The notes under the pieces were generated by a model. It did no database searches, had not been told where the DNA came from, and saw only the letters and a program-made list of their open reading frames with translations. A stretch of 24,344 nucleotides of DNA, from contig JAQIWT010000299.1 in NCBI GenBank assembly GCA_034696485.1, positions 1-24,344 on the forward strand, written 5' to 3'. Each line of letters begins with the position of its first letter. The stretch's first letter is position 1. Shown here one piece after another: positions 11,503 through 21,000 of this stretch. Both the position numbers and the translations under genes were made by a program. Source of the DNA: Isohypsibius dastychi. Taxonomy: Eukaryota > Tardigrada > Eutardigrada > Parachela > Isohypsibiidae.

Positions 11503-13523
11503 ATGGACTCTTTCGACGGGCCGCGGACCGAAATGGCGCAGATTATTTATACAAGCCTTCTTCTTCTGGCAAATATTTTGTACTACGGTAAGTCTGAATT
11601 TCCTGGTGTAAATTAAACATTCCAGAAAAATCATTTACGTCGAAGCGAAAGAAAAAATATTTCCATGGTGCCATTTTATCTGCTTTACGCTCATTTGACA
11701 TTGCCGGAATCATGACATGAACATGACATTTTGGTACAATTAAATTGAACATCTCATTTTAGGTGCATCGTTGTTCGTTAGCCACATTACGCATTCTTTG
11801 ACACTTCAAATGGATGCCAATTACGTTTTATTCGTTTCTGGATCGTTGATCGTCTCCCTGATTGATCTGAAGGTTCGGTGAAATTAATTCGATATTTCGA
11901 TATGTATATCACTGTTCAAGTTTTTCAGCTGCGTAATGCTCGAACAGTCAAGAATACCTTTGGTTGGGCAAGGATCGAATTTCTGGGAAACGTAAGAAAT
12001 TTGGTTTATAATGCTGTACCTGTATACGATTCGGCATAATATTGGCAGCTCTTCAATGCAACATTTTTGGCGTCTTTGAGTTTTTCCGCCACCGTCGAAG
12101 CGGCTCAACAGCTCATCCATCTTGCAGGACACGAACATCCTCACGGAATGCATCAGTCAGTATCTATTTTAGTTTCAAGTCTCGATAAATTTGGGCACTT
12201 TTTAAAAGCGGGTCATTATTTGTTTCCCCTAATTTCCGAAAAACTTGGCCTATTATCTTTGCCAATTAAGCTCATCATGCCAGGCAGAAAATACGGACCT
12301 GACCTTTAAAATGTCCAAAGTAGTCCAGACTGCTTTGAAATGTGTTCTAAAATAGGAACTTGATTTCTGTGTTGGCTTTTTCAGTATTCTTACTGTGATT
12401 ATATTCGGAGCAGTTCGAACTGCATTGGGGGCGGTCACATTCGGAGTGAGATATGGTAAGTCTGATTTTCTGACGTCATATCCTGTCGGTGAATGAACTG
12501 TTTCCGCTATCCACAGCGATTCGGGATTCATGCAGGAAATTCAGGGTTGCGTACACTCAAACAGCGGGCATCGAGCTGACCGTCGACGAGCCGGAAGTTG
12601 GCACTCCTGCACTTGGCTATCAGAAGCGGCACAAACTCCAGCATTCACCTTTAGTTCTTCCGAATCTCTTTGCCGCGTTGGTGCGCGAAAGTGTCGGTCC
12701 CATTTGTATTATTTCCTGTGGCCTTATTAATATTTTCTACCCGCCTTCGGAAAACAATACCTGGGTATTCTACGTTGATCCCGCCATTTGCCTTATCCAA
12801 GTGACCATTTTGGGAATTACTATGTTCCACAATGCGAAAGAGTCCGGCTTGGCTTTGATGCTCACAATCCCGCAATATGTCGACATAACGACACTTCAAC
12901 AGAAACTGTTGACAAAGGTGAATTTTTCCCTTTTGATGAATTTCCTAGATTTCAACATTTTCTTCGTAGTTTCCCGAAATTCTCGATGTCCACGATTTTC
13001 ATCTGTGGCGGTCGTCCCGACGATCGCTCGTCGTAACTTGTCACGTTGTTTGCACAACGTTGTTAGACTATGTGAGAATTAGCGGTGATGTGGACCGATT
13101 TTTCCGGGCTGAAGGAATCCATGAAGCCACGATTCAACCGGAAATACTTTCGGTACGTTGTTTGAGGAAGTTTTGTGGCTAAGATTGTCCGTCGATTATA
13201 GATTAAACGGGCGACGCTGAAGCGGTGGATAATTCTAAATTGATGATGTGTCATGTGTTGTGATACTTACGAACTACCATTTTTAGACTGATAACCTAAC
13301 TCCCGAGGAGAGAGCACTGACCCCGAATGCATGTACATGTTGTGATGTCAGTCCACTTTGTTGCTCATTGAAGGATCAAAAGCTGATGGATTCTGGATTG
13401 CGTAAGAGGATCATCGGAGAGCCCACCGAAGTAATGGTGGATTTGGAAATTGGAGAGGCTGAAGAAGCCACTTTTGTTACGGGCACATCACCAAGTGCCC
13501 CAGTTAACAAGACTGAAATATGA
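11503..13523 (+). CDS. SLC30A: ZnT/SLC30 (cation diffusion facilitator) family protein with altered metal site, 8 exons, 418 aa
   Basis: Exons: 11503-11587, 11763-11872, 11929-11991, 12049-12155, 12385-12455, 12517-12917, 12970-13152, 13287-13523. The order of blocks follows ZnT1/ZnT10: TM1, TM2, VKNTFGWARIEFLGN, TM3 (LFNATFLASLSF), TM4, a cytosolic loop, TM5, TM6 (DPAICLIQVTILGITMF), then the cytosolic metal-binding-type fold with VHDFHLW and EGIHEATIQPE, and a Cys-rich tail (CTCCDVSPLCC) as in ZnT1. The TM2 and TM5 HxxxD pairs that carry zinc are missing: TM2 has Tyr49/Val53 and TM5 has Ala199/Glu203. The TM4-TM5 loop is not His-rich. The fold is surely CDF; transport of zinc by the usual route is doubtful, and manganese transport, heterodimer support or a sensor role are alternatives. 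ATG 11503 follows an in-frame TAG at 11443. Confidence 0.9.
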
Positions 13524-13772
13524 ACGTTTTGCTCAATTGTGATTTCGTATTACTCATTCTGCAGTTTTATATTGGATCTTATTTTTTACTCTGAAGCTGG
13601 GCTCCTCATTCTGCGCTGCTAAGTGCTTTTCAAGCGGACTCATATTCTTGTGATTCTTTTATCATGTTAAAGGACGAATCCATGACATGCGGATTCTAAA
13701 ATTCATTTCTGACTTTCACGTTCAAACTTTTCTGGTAAAAAGGCTATCAAGCACCGAGCTATGAAAGAAAAC

Positions 13773-13778
13773 AATAAA
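13773..13778 (+). terminator. Poly(A) signal AATAAA for the ZnT-like gene
   Basis: AATAAA on the plus strand 250 nt after the ZnT-like stop. It lies within 31 nt of the nucleobindin stop codon on the other strand, so the two 3' UTRs may overlap tail to tail. Confidence 0.45.
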
Positions 13779-13808
13779 AAACAATTTGTCAATTCCCTGA
13801 GAGGTTTA

Positions 13809-15645
13809 TCAGCGAGTTCCTCCAGCAACGTTCGGACTATGAATGGAATTCGGGTCGACAGCCTTCGCCGGTGCACCGCCCTGATTCTGCGCTGGATACT
13901 GTTGCTGATAATAATTCTGCGGAGGAGCCGTCGCCCCAACATTTCCGGCTCCATGATTCGGGTTATTTTGAGCATTATGTCCCTGATTTGGCGGCTGATA
14001 GCCTTGATGCGGTTGATTGATATGTTGGGGTACTCCACCAGGATATTGTTGTTGATACTGCTGTCCATAGGGAGCATTAGGGTCCGGGACGCCAGCGTGG
14101 ACTTGGCCTTCATAAGGATAAGGTGCGTAATTTGGGTCGTATCCCTGCGGCTGCATGGCCATCTGCCGCTCATACTCACGGAGCTCGTTTTCGTTGAATT
14201 CCGGATTCTGTGCATCTAACCCATCCCAACCGGGATCAGCTTCAAAATTCTGTCTTTTGGACTCATCCATAAACTCATCGAAGCTAACAAGACCGTCATG
14301 GTTTTTGTCGATCTGAAAGATAAAATTCCATGTCGATTCATACACGCCGAAATTTAGTACGCACCTCTTTCATGACGTGTTCTCGCATTCTTGCCATTTC
14401 CTCAGACCGTTCTCTCATATCGTCTTCCGGCCGAGTGGGATCGTACATTTTATCAAGCTCCTTTTGAAAAAGCGCTTCCAGCTCCCCTTGATCCAAAAAG
14501 TTATCTTGGTTCAAATCTGTGAAATAGCATGGGTAATTGTCAGAGCGCCATTTCGTCAATAATAATCGAATTTACCATGAAGCATAAAGAATGTCTTGGG
14601 GTCAAACTCTTCTTTTGGAAGCCCATCCGTCTCTTCCCAAACTTCTTCAAGCTGAGCTTTGCTTCCCTAAGTACAAAATTGAGTGAGTAAAATAACGTCA
14701 CAATTCAGTTTCCGGAGGTCTGTTACCGGATGGTGAAGTTTAGGGTGCTCCTTGTGCTTTGCCTGTTCTTGCTGAAACTTCTTTTCTTCTTCTTGACGAG
14801 TCCGATCATCCATGGATTTCAGTTTTTCCCGTCGGGCATGCTCTTTCTGCATTTCGTACTCTTTAAATTCATTTCGTCTTGCATCGTCCGCAGCTTGGAG
14901 GTCGCTTGTGGCCTACAAAGCATAAATACATCGTTAGTGACAGAGCCAGCTTCGTTTGGTTGTAAAAATACCTGTTGGATCAGTTTCTTTAAGTCAGCTT
15001 CATCGAAATGTTCCTAAATAGATAAGTTAATAATTAAAAGCACAAATATTCAGCACTAATTGGTACTTTGCCGACATCTATATGTTCGGGTGCCTTGATT
15101 TTATCATGTTCTGAAACCGAAAATGATGAAAAAGTTCGAAAAACAAAGACTTAAAAACGGCATGATACTCACCATTCCGATCCATTTGTTCTTTCACTAA
15201 TGATCGAAGCCGAACCATTTCGCGCCGCTTAATTTCGTCCAGTTTGGATCGGACATTATGAGAAACAAAATTCAGCTCCTTGGCGATTTCACCTGTCTAA
15301 ATAACCAATTTATTTCAAAACTGATGAACTGGAAGTACGTGAAGCAGCTTCTCACCTTGAAATGTTCTGGATTGGCAGCTTCCATTTTTTTCCTGAACTC
15401 TTCGTCATCTTCGAGCACACTGACGATTTCTTTCAAATATCGTTCATACTCCAGTCCAGTTTCCTGGAAGCAAACTGCGTAAAACAGCCCAGATTGTTGA
15501 TTATCAGCATTACCCATTCTTCCGCGGTCCTGTTTCTTGGAGCAGTCGGCGCACTTGTCGTCGTCGAAGTGCCCACAGGCAGCGAATAAACCACACCGAC
15601 AAAAATCAAGAAGAACGCGATGACATATTTAGAAACGTTTTCCAT
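13809..15645 (-). CDS. NUCB: Nucleobindin (NUCB1/NUCB2 family), complete, 9 exons, 460 aa
   Basis: Minus-strand exons: 15645-15514, 15463-15356, 15296-15173, 15110-15067, 15013-14972, 14912-14727, 14666-14576, 14516-14365, 14312-13809. The product begins with a signal peptide (residues 1-21, hydrophobic core [15 protein letters not shown]). A long Lys/Glu-rich coiled region follows, with the family blocks [17 protein letters not shown] and [10 protein letters not shown]. There are two EF-hands: loop 1 at 243-254 (D-x-N-x-D, Asn at the usual Gly, ending Glu254) and loop 2 at 295-306 ([12 protein letters not shown], canonical). Length is close to human NUCB1 (461). Nucleobindins are secretory-pathway Ca2+-binding, chaperone-like proteins of ER and Golgi that also bind G-alpha. 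The last ~114 residues are a Gln/Pro/Asn/Gly/Tyr-rich tail instead of the usual Leu-zipper-containing end. The gene is divergent from the 16509 gene and convergent with the ZnT-like gene. Confidence 0.95.
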
Positions 15646-16508
15646 GGTGAAATGCTGCCGCAGAGTCCCGGATTGGAGAGGCTTTGGCGAGGTATATCCT
15701 GATATGAACTGTTGACTCAACGATAAAAAACACGCAAGAACACGCAATACACAACAGGTTCCAAATCCGACGAAGTTTCAGCCTGTGTAATTACGAAGAA
15801 AGTGGCCACATATTCACAGCTCCAGCATTCCGAATAAATCAAAAGCGATCAAAACGCCAATAAATCGAAATGAGAATCGAGTGGCAAATCGCGGTGACAG
15901 CTGTGAATTCGAGGAAAAGATTTCGTACAAAAATCTCGCACTATTTTGATTTTGCGTTAGCGACTGACGTGGATGACGTACGTAAGGTGCGGATTCCCGT
16001 CCACGTCATCAAAGTAGACATACAGCCTAATTTCTTTCTGCGCGAAACTAGAGAATTTGAATTAGAATTTGTCTTGTCAACAATTACACTCATTAAAATT
16101 ATATGTCAATTTCCATAAGTCGTAAAATTATTGCATTCTACTTGCCCGTATAATGCACGCATAATTAATTAACGCGAATTGAAGACTTACTTGACCTGCA
16201 TAGAGCGCGCAATTGGTCAGTTTCAAATACGCCCAAATTCCGAGGCCGAGGTGCCAACGATTTGCGAACTGTTGTGTCTCAACCGCCAAAACATTTCAAT
16301 TATTTTCAGAGTCCAGCCAGACATTTCCACTTCCCAACATTTTCATCCGAATTTGTTCCCCGATTCATTCATCCACCCACGGATTTTGTGAAGTTCATTT
16401 TGGAGATACATTCCTGTCGTTGTAATTCGATTTTGGACAAGTTTATAGATCCGTCATCTCTGTTTGGAATTCGAATCTTCACTTAAACCTCACTGACAAA
16501 CAAGCATC
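15646..16508. promoter_or_regulatory. Divergent intergenic region upstream of nucleobindin and the coiled-coil gene
   Basis: 863 bp between two start codons. The notable content is a group of three TGACGT cores at 15965-16008. No protein is recognisable; overlapping plus-strand frames at 16179-16486 have no family similarity and look like chance. The 5' UTRs and promoters of both genes must lie here. Confidence 0.5.
15965..16008. promoter_or_regulatory. Putative unfolded-protein-response element cluster (three TGACGT cores)
   Basis: Within 44 bp there are TGACGTGGA (15965-15973), TGACGTAC (15975-15982) and TCCACGTCA (16000-16008). The outer two form a 9-bp inverted repeat. TGACGTGG is the consensus recognised by XBP1 and by ATF6. 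The group sits 320 bp upstream of the ATG of nucleobindin, an ER/Golgi protein reported in mammals to be ER-stress responsive. Binding is inferred, not shown. It could serve either divergent gene. Confidence 0.5.
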
Positions 16509-17792
16509 ATGTCTCACAGCAGGATGAACGGTACAAAAAAACTACATCTGAATCTTGACTGGTAAGGAACGTTACGATCATCTGACCTGATGTGCATTAC
16601 AGGCTCACATGGAGACTCAGATGATCCTTTTTCCTTGGTTCAAAAAACTGCCTCCTCGCTCATGGATCCCATCTACCAGACATGTGCTGCCGTCAAAAAA
16701 GTGACGCGAATCATTCAGAAAAGCCAGACGACACAACAGGAGTTGTGGGAAGTGCAGAGAACTGGTCAGTTAACCACTGGGCAGATAATTGGGATGCGAC
16801 GAATCGAAAAGCGTGTTGGCGATGAAGAGGTAACGTGATCTATTTAATCTGGAAACAAGAACGAGTCGGCTATCATTCTTTCAATCACAGGCATGTCTGG
16901 TGAATCTGGGGTTGCAGCTCGACAGGATCGAGGCTGAGATGAACGGTCTTGAGGAACGTACTGGATCATACGACGTCGTTTTTGATAAAACACTGCCAGA
17001 CATTCGATCTTTACTGGACTCCAAGTTTCGATATAAATTACCTTCACCGGCACCACTGAAACTTTGTAAGTGATGTCAGTCAAAATTTGCTTGCATTTGG
17101 TCTTAACTGGTTCGAATTCTTCTGTAGCTCCGGCGATGCCTTCTTCCTCCGAAATTGAAATCGTGCCGAACCCACCCTTATCATCTCCAAGTGTACAGTC
17201 GGATACCGTCATTGTAACCGGAAGCTCTGCCAGAAAATCGTTTCAGCAGATTCCACGACATTCATCCAGCTGTTCATCCACATCCCGCATTCCAAAACCC
17301 CCATCCTCCAGTCGGAAGTATCGTCCTTCCCACAGAGGAGGTGGTGATTCATCTCGCCAGCATGCGGAAACCAGTTATTACAATCCAGAACCATCTTTCA
17401 ACCACGGAAGTCTTGGAAACGGCTTCGGATCAGTGCAGTCAATTGCGAGTAGCTTCACAAGCTCAGTTTCGACTCACCGAAATCCTGAACTCGAAATCCA
17501 TGGTTCTGGAAATAATTCCGGAATGGGGACATTTACAATATACGCTAAAGCGCCACAGCTGGTTTCCTCTACTCCCCGCAAAGCTGGACAGTTGCGTGTG
17601 ATGGAACCTGTATCAAGAACCAACCTTTCCCCTATTGAAACTGTGGACCTATCGTACGTTCCTTATCAACCAACGCATTTTGAGATGGGTTCGGCTCGAA
17701 GAAATCCTCGACCTATCGAACCAGTCTTACCGGAGAAGAAGGCTCAGCTGACCGAACACGAGCTTCTCATCGCGAGATTGCTTGGCAAATGA
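16509..17792 (+). CDS. Unrecognised coiled-coil and Ser/Pro-rich protein with SxIP motif, 4 exons, 362 aa
   Basis: Exons: 16509-16530, 16603-16829, 16891-17065, 17128-17792; the frame joins cleanly and stops at TGA. I do not recognise the family. Residues ~14-130 are predicted helical, with heptad-like spacing (IYQTCAAVKKVTRIIQK, LVNLGLQLDRIEAEMNGLEE) and no Pro after the first helices. From ~140 on the chain is disordered: Ser, Pro, Arg and His-rich with many Ser runs. It contains SRIPKPPSSSRK, which fits the S-x-I-P plus basic/Ser/Pro context that binds EB1-type microtubule plus-end proteins. The last ~15 residues (AQLTEHELLIARLLGK) may form a short amphipathic helix. No signal peptide or membrane segment is visible. 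The first exon codes only seven residues plus one base, so the start is the least secure part. Faint resemblance of the coil to SKA-complex helices is not enough for a name. Confidence 0.75.
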
Positions 17793-18062
17793 GATGGACG
17801 AATACTGTCTCTGCATTTACCCGTTTGCTCATTCCATTTTATTATTTTCTACCCATACAAGTAATGTTCATGGTTTTTTATTTCAAATCACTTCGAGAAA
17901 ATATTCAGTGCCAAGGATGCACAACGCCGTTTTGAAGAACCGGAAAATAATACCTGAGAGAAGTTCGTAAAAGTGAACAAGGAAATCAAAAGAAAACATT
18001 TCAACTCTTAAAACGTAGAAAGTAATGACGAAACACACTCGGAGAAATGTTTTATTACCGGT
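17793..18062. other. Convergent 3' region between the coiled-coil gene and TRAPPC10
   Basis: 270 bp between two stop codons. On the minus strand AATAAA occurs at 18051-18056, 17877-17882 and 17838-17843, all usable by TRAPPC10. I see no plus-strand AATAAA for the coiled-coil gene. Open frames here are not recognisable. Confidence 0.45.
18051..18056 (-). terminator. Poly(A) signal AATAAA directly after the TRAPPC10 stop
   Basis: The hexamer begins 6 nt after the TAG stop (18063-18065) on the minus strand. If used, the 3' UTR would be only a few tens of nucleotides; two further hexamers lie 180-225 nt downstream. Confidence 0.45.
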
Positions 18063-21000
18063 CTACAGTACTTCTCCCACCACTTGATCCACTCGGAGGG
18101 ACTCGTGGTCAACGGAAAGTACCCGACCTGGCCCATTCTTAATCTTGGCATGCAGGAGCAGAGTCTCGTTGTAGATATGAAATGGCTCCATAAGGATGAT
18201 GTCTATGTCCAAACAACATTAGATATGTGCTTTGAAGTAACAGAACCATAACCAACCGTCATCTTTCAAGTAGAAAAGGCGCACAATAGGCAGTAATGTT
18301 TCACCGGGTTTGTTCGGTATCACAGTCAACTGAAGAGTGAAAGACGCAATATCATGCAGTTCCAACGACCCTGCAGAGAAAACCAGTTAGAAACCTATTC
18401 CATGTGTCATTCACACGGTTTCTACCACTGATCTCATCGGCGCAAGTCCAGACGTTATTATCGAACTTGACTTGGTAATATACAGGAGGCATGTCGCCTG
18501 GAATATCTCTTGAAACAATCTGGTATGATAGGTGAATGGGATCCCCCACAATGAAATTACGGTCAGCAGGACTAGTTAGACTGATTCGCGTTTGCATCTA
18601 AAACTTTAGCCAGTAAAAACAAATTGATCTGATGGATATGTTCCTGACTTACCGATCCGAAAATGCCCGGATTGAACGTTTTCTCCAAGAGCGCCTGCCG
18701 GCTTCCTTCAGCATCTCCAAGAACGTACTGCATACAAAAGCACAGTGGATCCAACCCACTGAATTCTTTTTCCGATTTCCAGATTAGTCGCACTACATCC
18801 AGCGATGTCATTTTCTGTAAATATAACAAGATGGCATACACAAGAAAATTCGAAGTTGATTTGTTAGCAATCGCTTACAAAAGTGCGCAAAACTTTCGTC
18901 AGAAAAACAAGTGTATCAGTTGATTTCTCGTCAGCAACATCCAATTTCACGTCAGAGACTTCTATCGTTTCCGGGATGCGGTTGGCGATTTCAACCGCAA
19001 TAAAAGTGAAGGGTGGGCAACAGTAGGATTTTGTCGTCAGCGAGACCGGCGATGAAAACGAAAAACTGAAGGAATGAGCTTGTTTCGTCCATGGAAATTT
19101 TGCCAGAATCTGCAGAATATGTAATTAAAACAGTTCGTGACGAGGATAAAATAAACGAAGTTACTTCTCCGGTAAACGTTTCAGCTGACGATTTGCAGAT
19201 CACAAAAAACCGAAATGTGGTAACGCTGCTGCATGCTATCACGTTATCCTTTGTCAAAGGTAGTTTTTGTAGGTCAAGAAGCTAAAAGTACAAAAAAATT
19301 GATAGTATTACGGACCATCCGGGGGAAGCAGGATTTACTTCTAAATCAGTGTGGCTGGTCGTTAGACTGAAAACTTGGTCACCCAGCTTCGATACGGCAT
19401 CACCGCTTAACAATAATCGAAATGAATACACACAATGCGTAAACCTTCGGTCTAAAAAAGGAAAATCATTAGTGACATCAAAAGGTCACCCGTACATCTC
19501 CACTAACCCGTCGGGTGATCAGGCTCAATGCTGCATGCTGGCGTTTCGGCGAAAATCCGCAAGTGAGGACTGGGTCCAATAGGAACCGGAATCGAAAGAG
19601 CGAACGACTTTGTACACTGCACCCTAAGCTGATGAATCCGATAATCTCCCGCTTGATCAATCTGGAAATGTAGCTAACAGTAAGAAATTTATCAAAGAAA
19701 AGCAAACCAGAAGTCAATCTGATTCTTGTGAACACCAAATGCAGTTACAGTTTCTTCAGCCGTTTGATGGAATTTGATTGATTGAATGTTCTTACTTGTA
19801 AATTAAAAACCAGCTGGTTCAAGCCGGGTGTGATCTCAGTGACCAAGGTGGATACCATCACGGCATTTCCGGGGATGTCTTTCCAGTCAAACTGATCTGG
19901 GCTTTTAACTCCGGATCGAGATCGCTTAGGCTGTGTGAATTTCACACTGGGAAAACTCCTTCCGCCATCAACAGTGTCGGATACGGGCAATGTGGAAGCA
20001 CAGGAAATGACTTTGTCTCCAACCAGAGGACTATCGACGGTTGTGATCGAATCGAGATCCCATGAGGGAAGACTCGTCATTCTTCGAGCTTGAATACGGG
20101 ATGACCCTTCCACCGGAACTATACACAGAATAATCTCCTCGACAGCAAGTGGTTCCGGAAAATGACTATCTATCTTCACTTTAAATGAACATTCCTGGTC
20201 AATGAATACCATTGGGTAATCTTCGCCGGGCTTCACATCCACAAACACAACTGCGCTGCCACTTCCGGCAACCGGTGAAATCGTCGAGGACTCTTCATGA
20301 AGAATCCGGGTGAACAACTTCTGATGGTGAATACGCTGATCGATGCTGAGGAACTGACAGGAAGTGACTAGCAGCGCTGATTTGAGAACCTGATCCCACT
20401 GCTTCAGCTCAACAGCACACTTACAATACAAAGAGGCGATATCCGCACTCGCAAACTGAAGATCGACGTGATTGAGGAGAATGCTCGTTAAGGAATAAGA
20501 GGCAACTTACGTCCCATGACTCGGTTCTGAACACTTTGATAGCGTCCAAAAGAAAACTTCCAGCCTTCTCAAAACGACCCAGTTTCCTGAAATGGTAAAA
20601 TATTTCCTTTCCCGAGCCTGGTTAGTGGCGGAAAAATCTGACGGGACGTACATGTAATAAGACGCGATATCCACGCCAATCAGCCTCGCAGCTCGCATCC
20701 TGCCAATATGTTTGAAAGTACCCATTGTCATCTGAAATTGAAAAATTGTACCGTCTTTAATCTTTGATGTTACCGCTCCTGCTGTTACACCTCACCTCCG
20801 ACATTTCCAGGAAATTCTTGTTGAACTTTTCCTGGCTCAACAGAGCGTCATATAACTTCAATATTGCTGATGAGGGGTATGGCGCTTCGATTGCTTTTGT
20901 AAGGATAGACACAAGTTGCTGCTGGTGTTCGGTGACCTTTTCACCGGGAAACAGTCCACAAAGCCGACCGATTACTGACAGCTATGAAAAAAAATATGAA

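Noticed and set aside
12156-12309. Read-through of the ZnT-like exon 4 into 50 more codons
   Set aside because: It is intron 4 (229 nt, GTCAGT..TTTCAG). Splicing restores TM4 in the correct phase; read-through gives an early stop.
13761-14219. Long plus-strand open frame (152 codons) opposite nucleobindin
   Set aside because: Antisense shadow of the Gln/Pro/Asn-rich nucleobindin exon 9; codon bias of that tail keeps the opposite frame open.
18991-19164. Downstream part of a minus-strand open frame in the TRAPPC10 region
   Set aside because: The family block PWTKQAHSFSFS is in another frame; a 55-nt intron at 19110-19164 explains the switch, so the continuation is intron and shadow.
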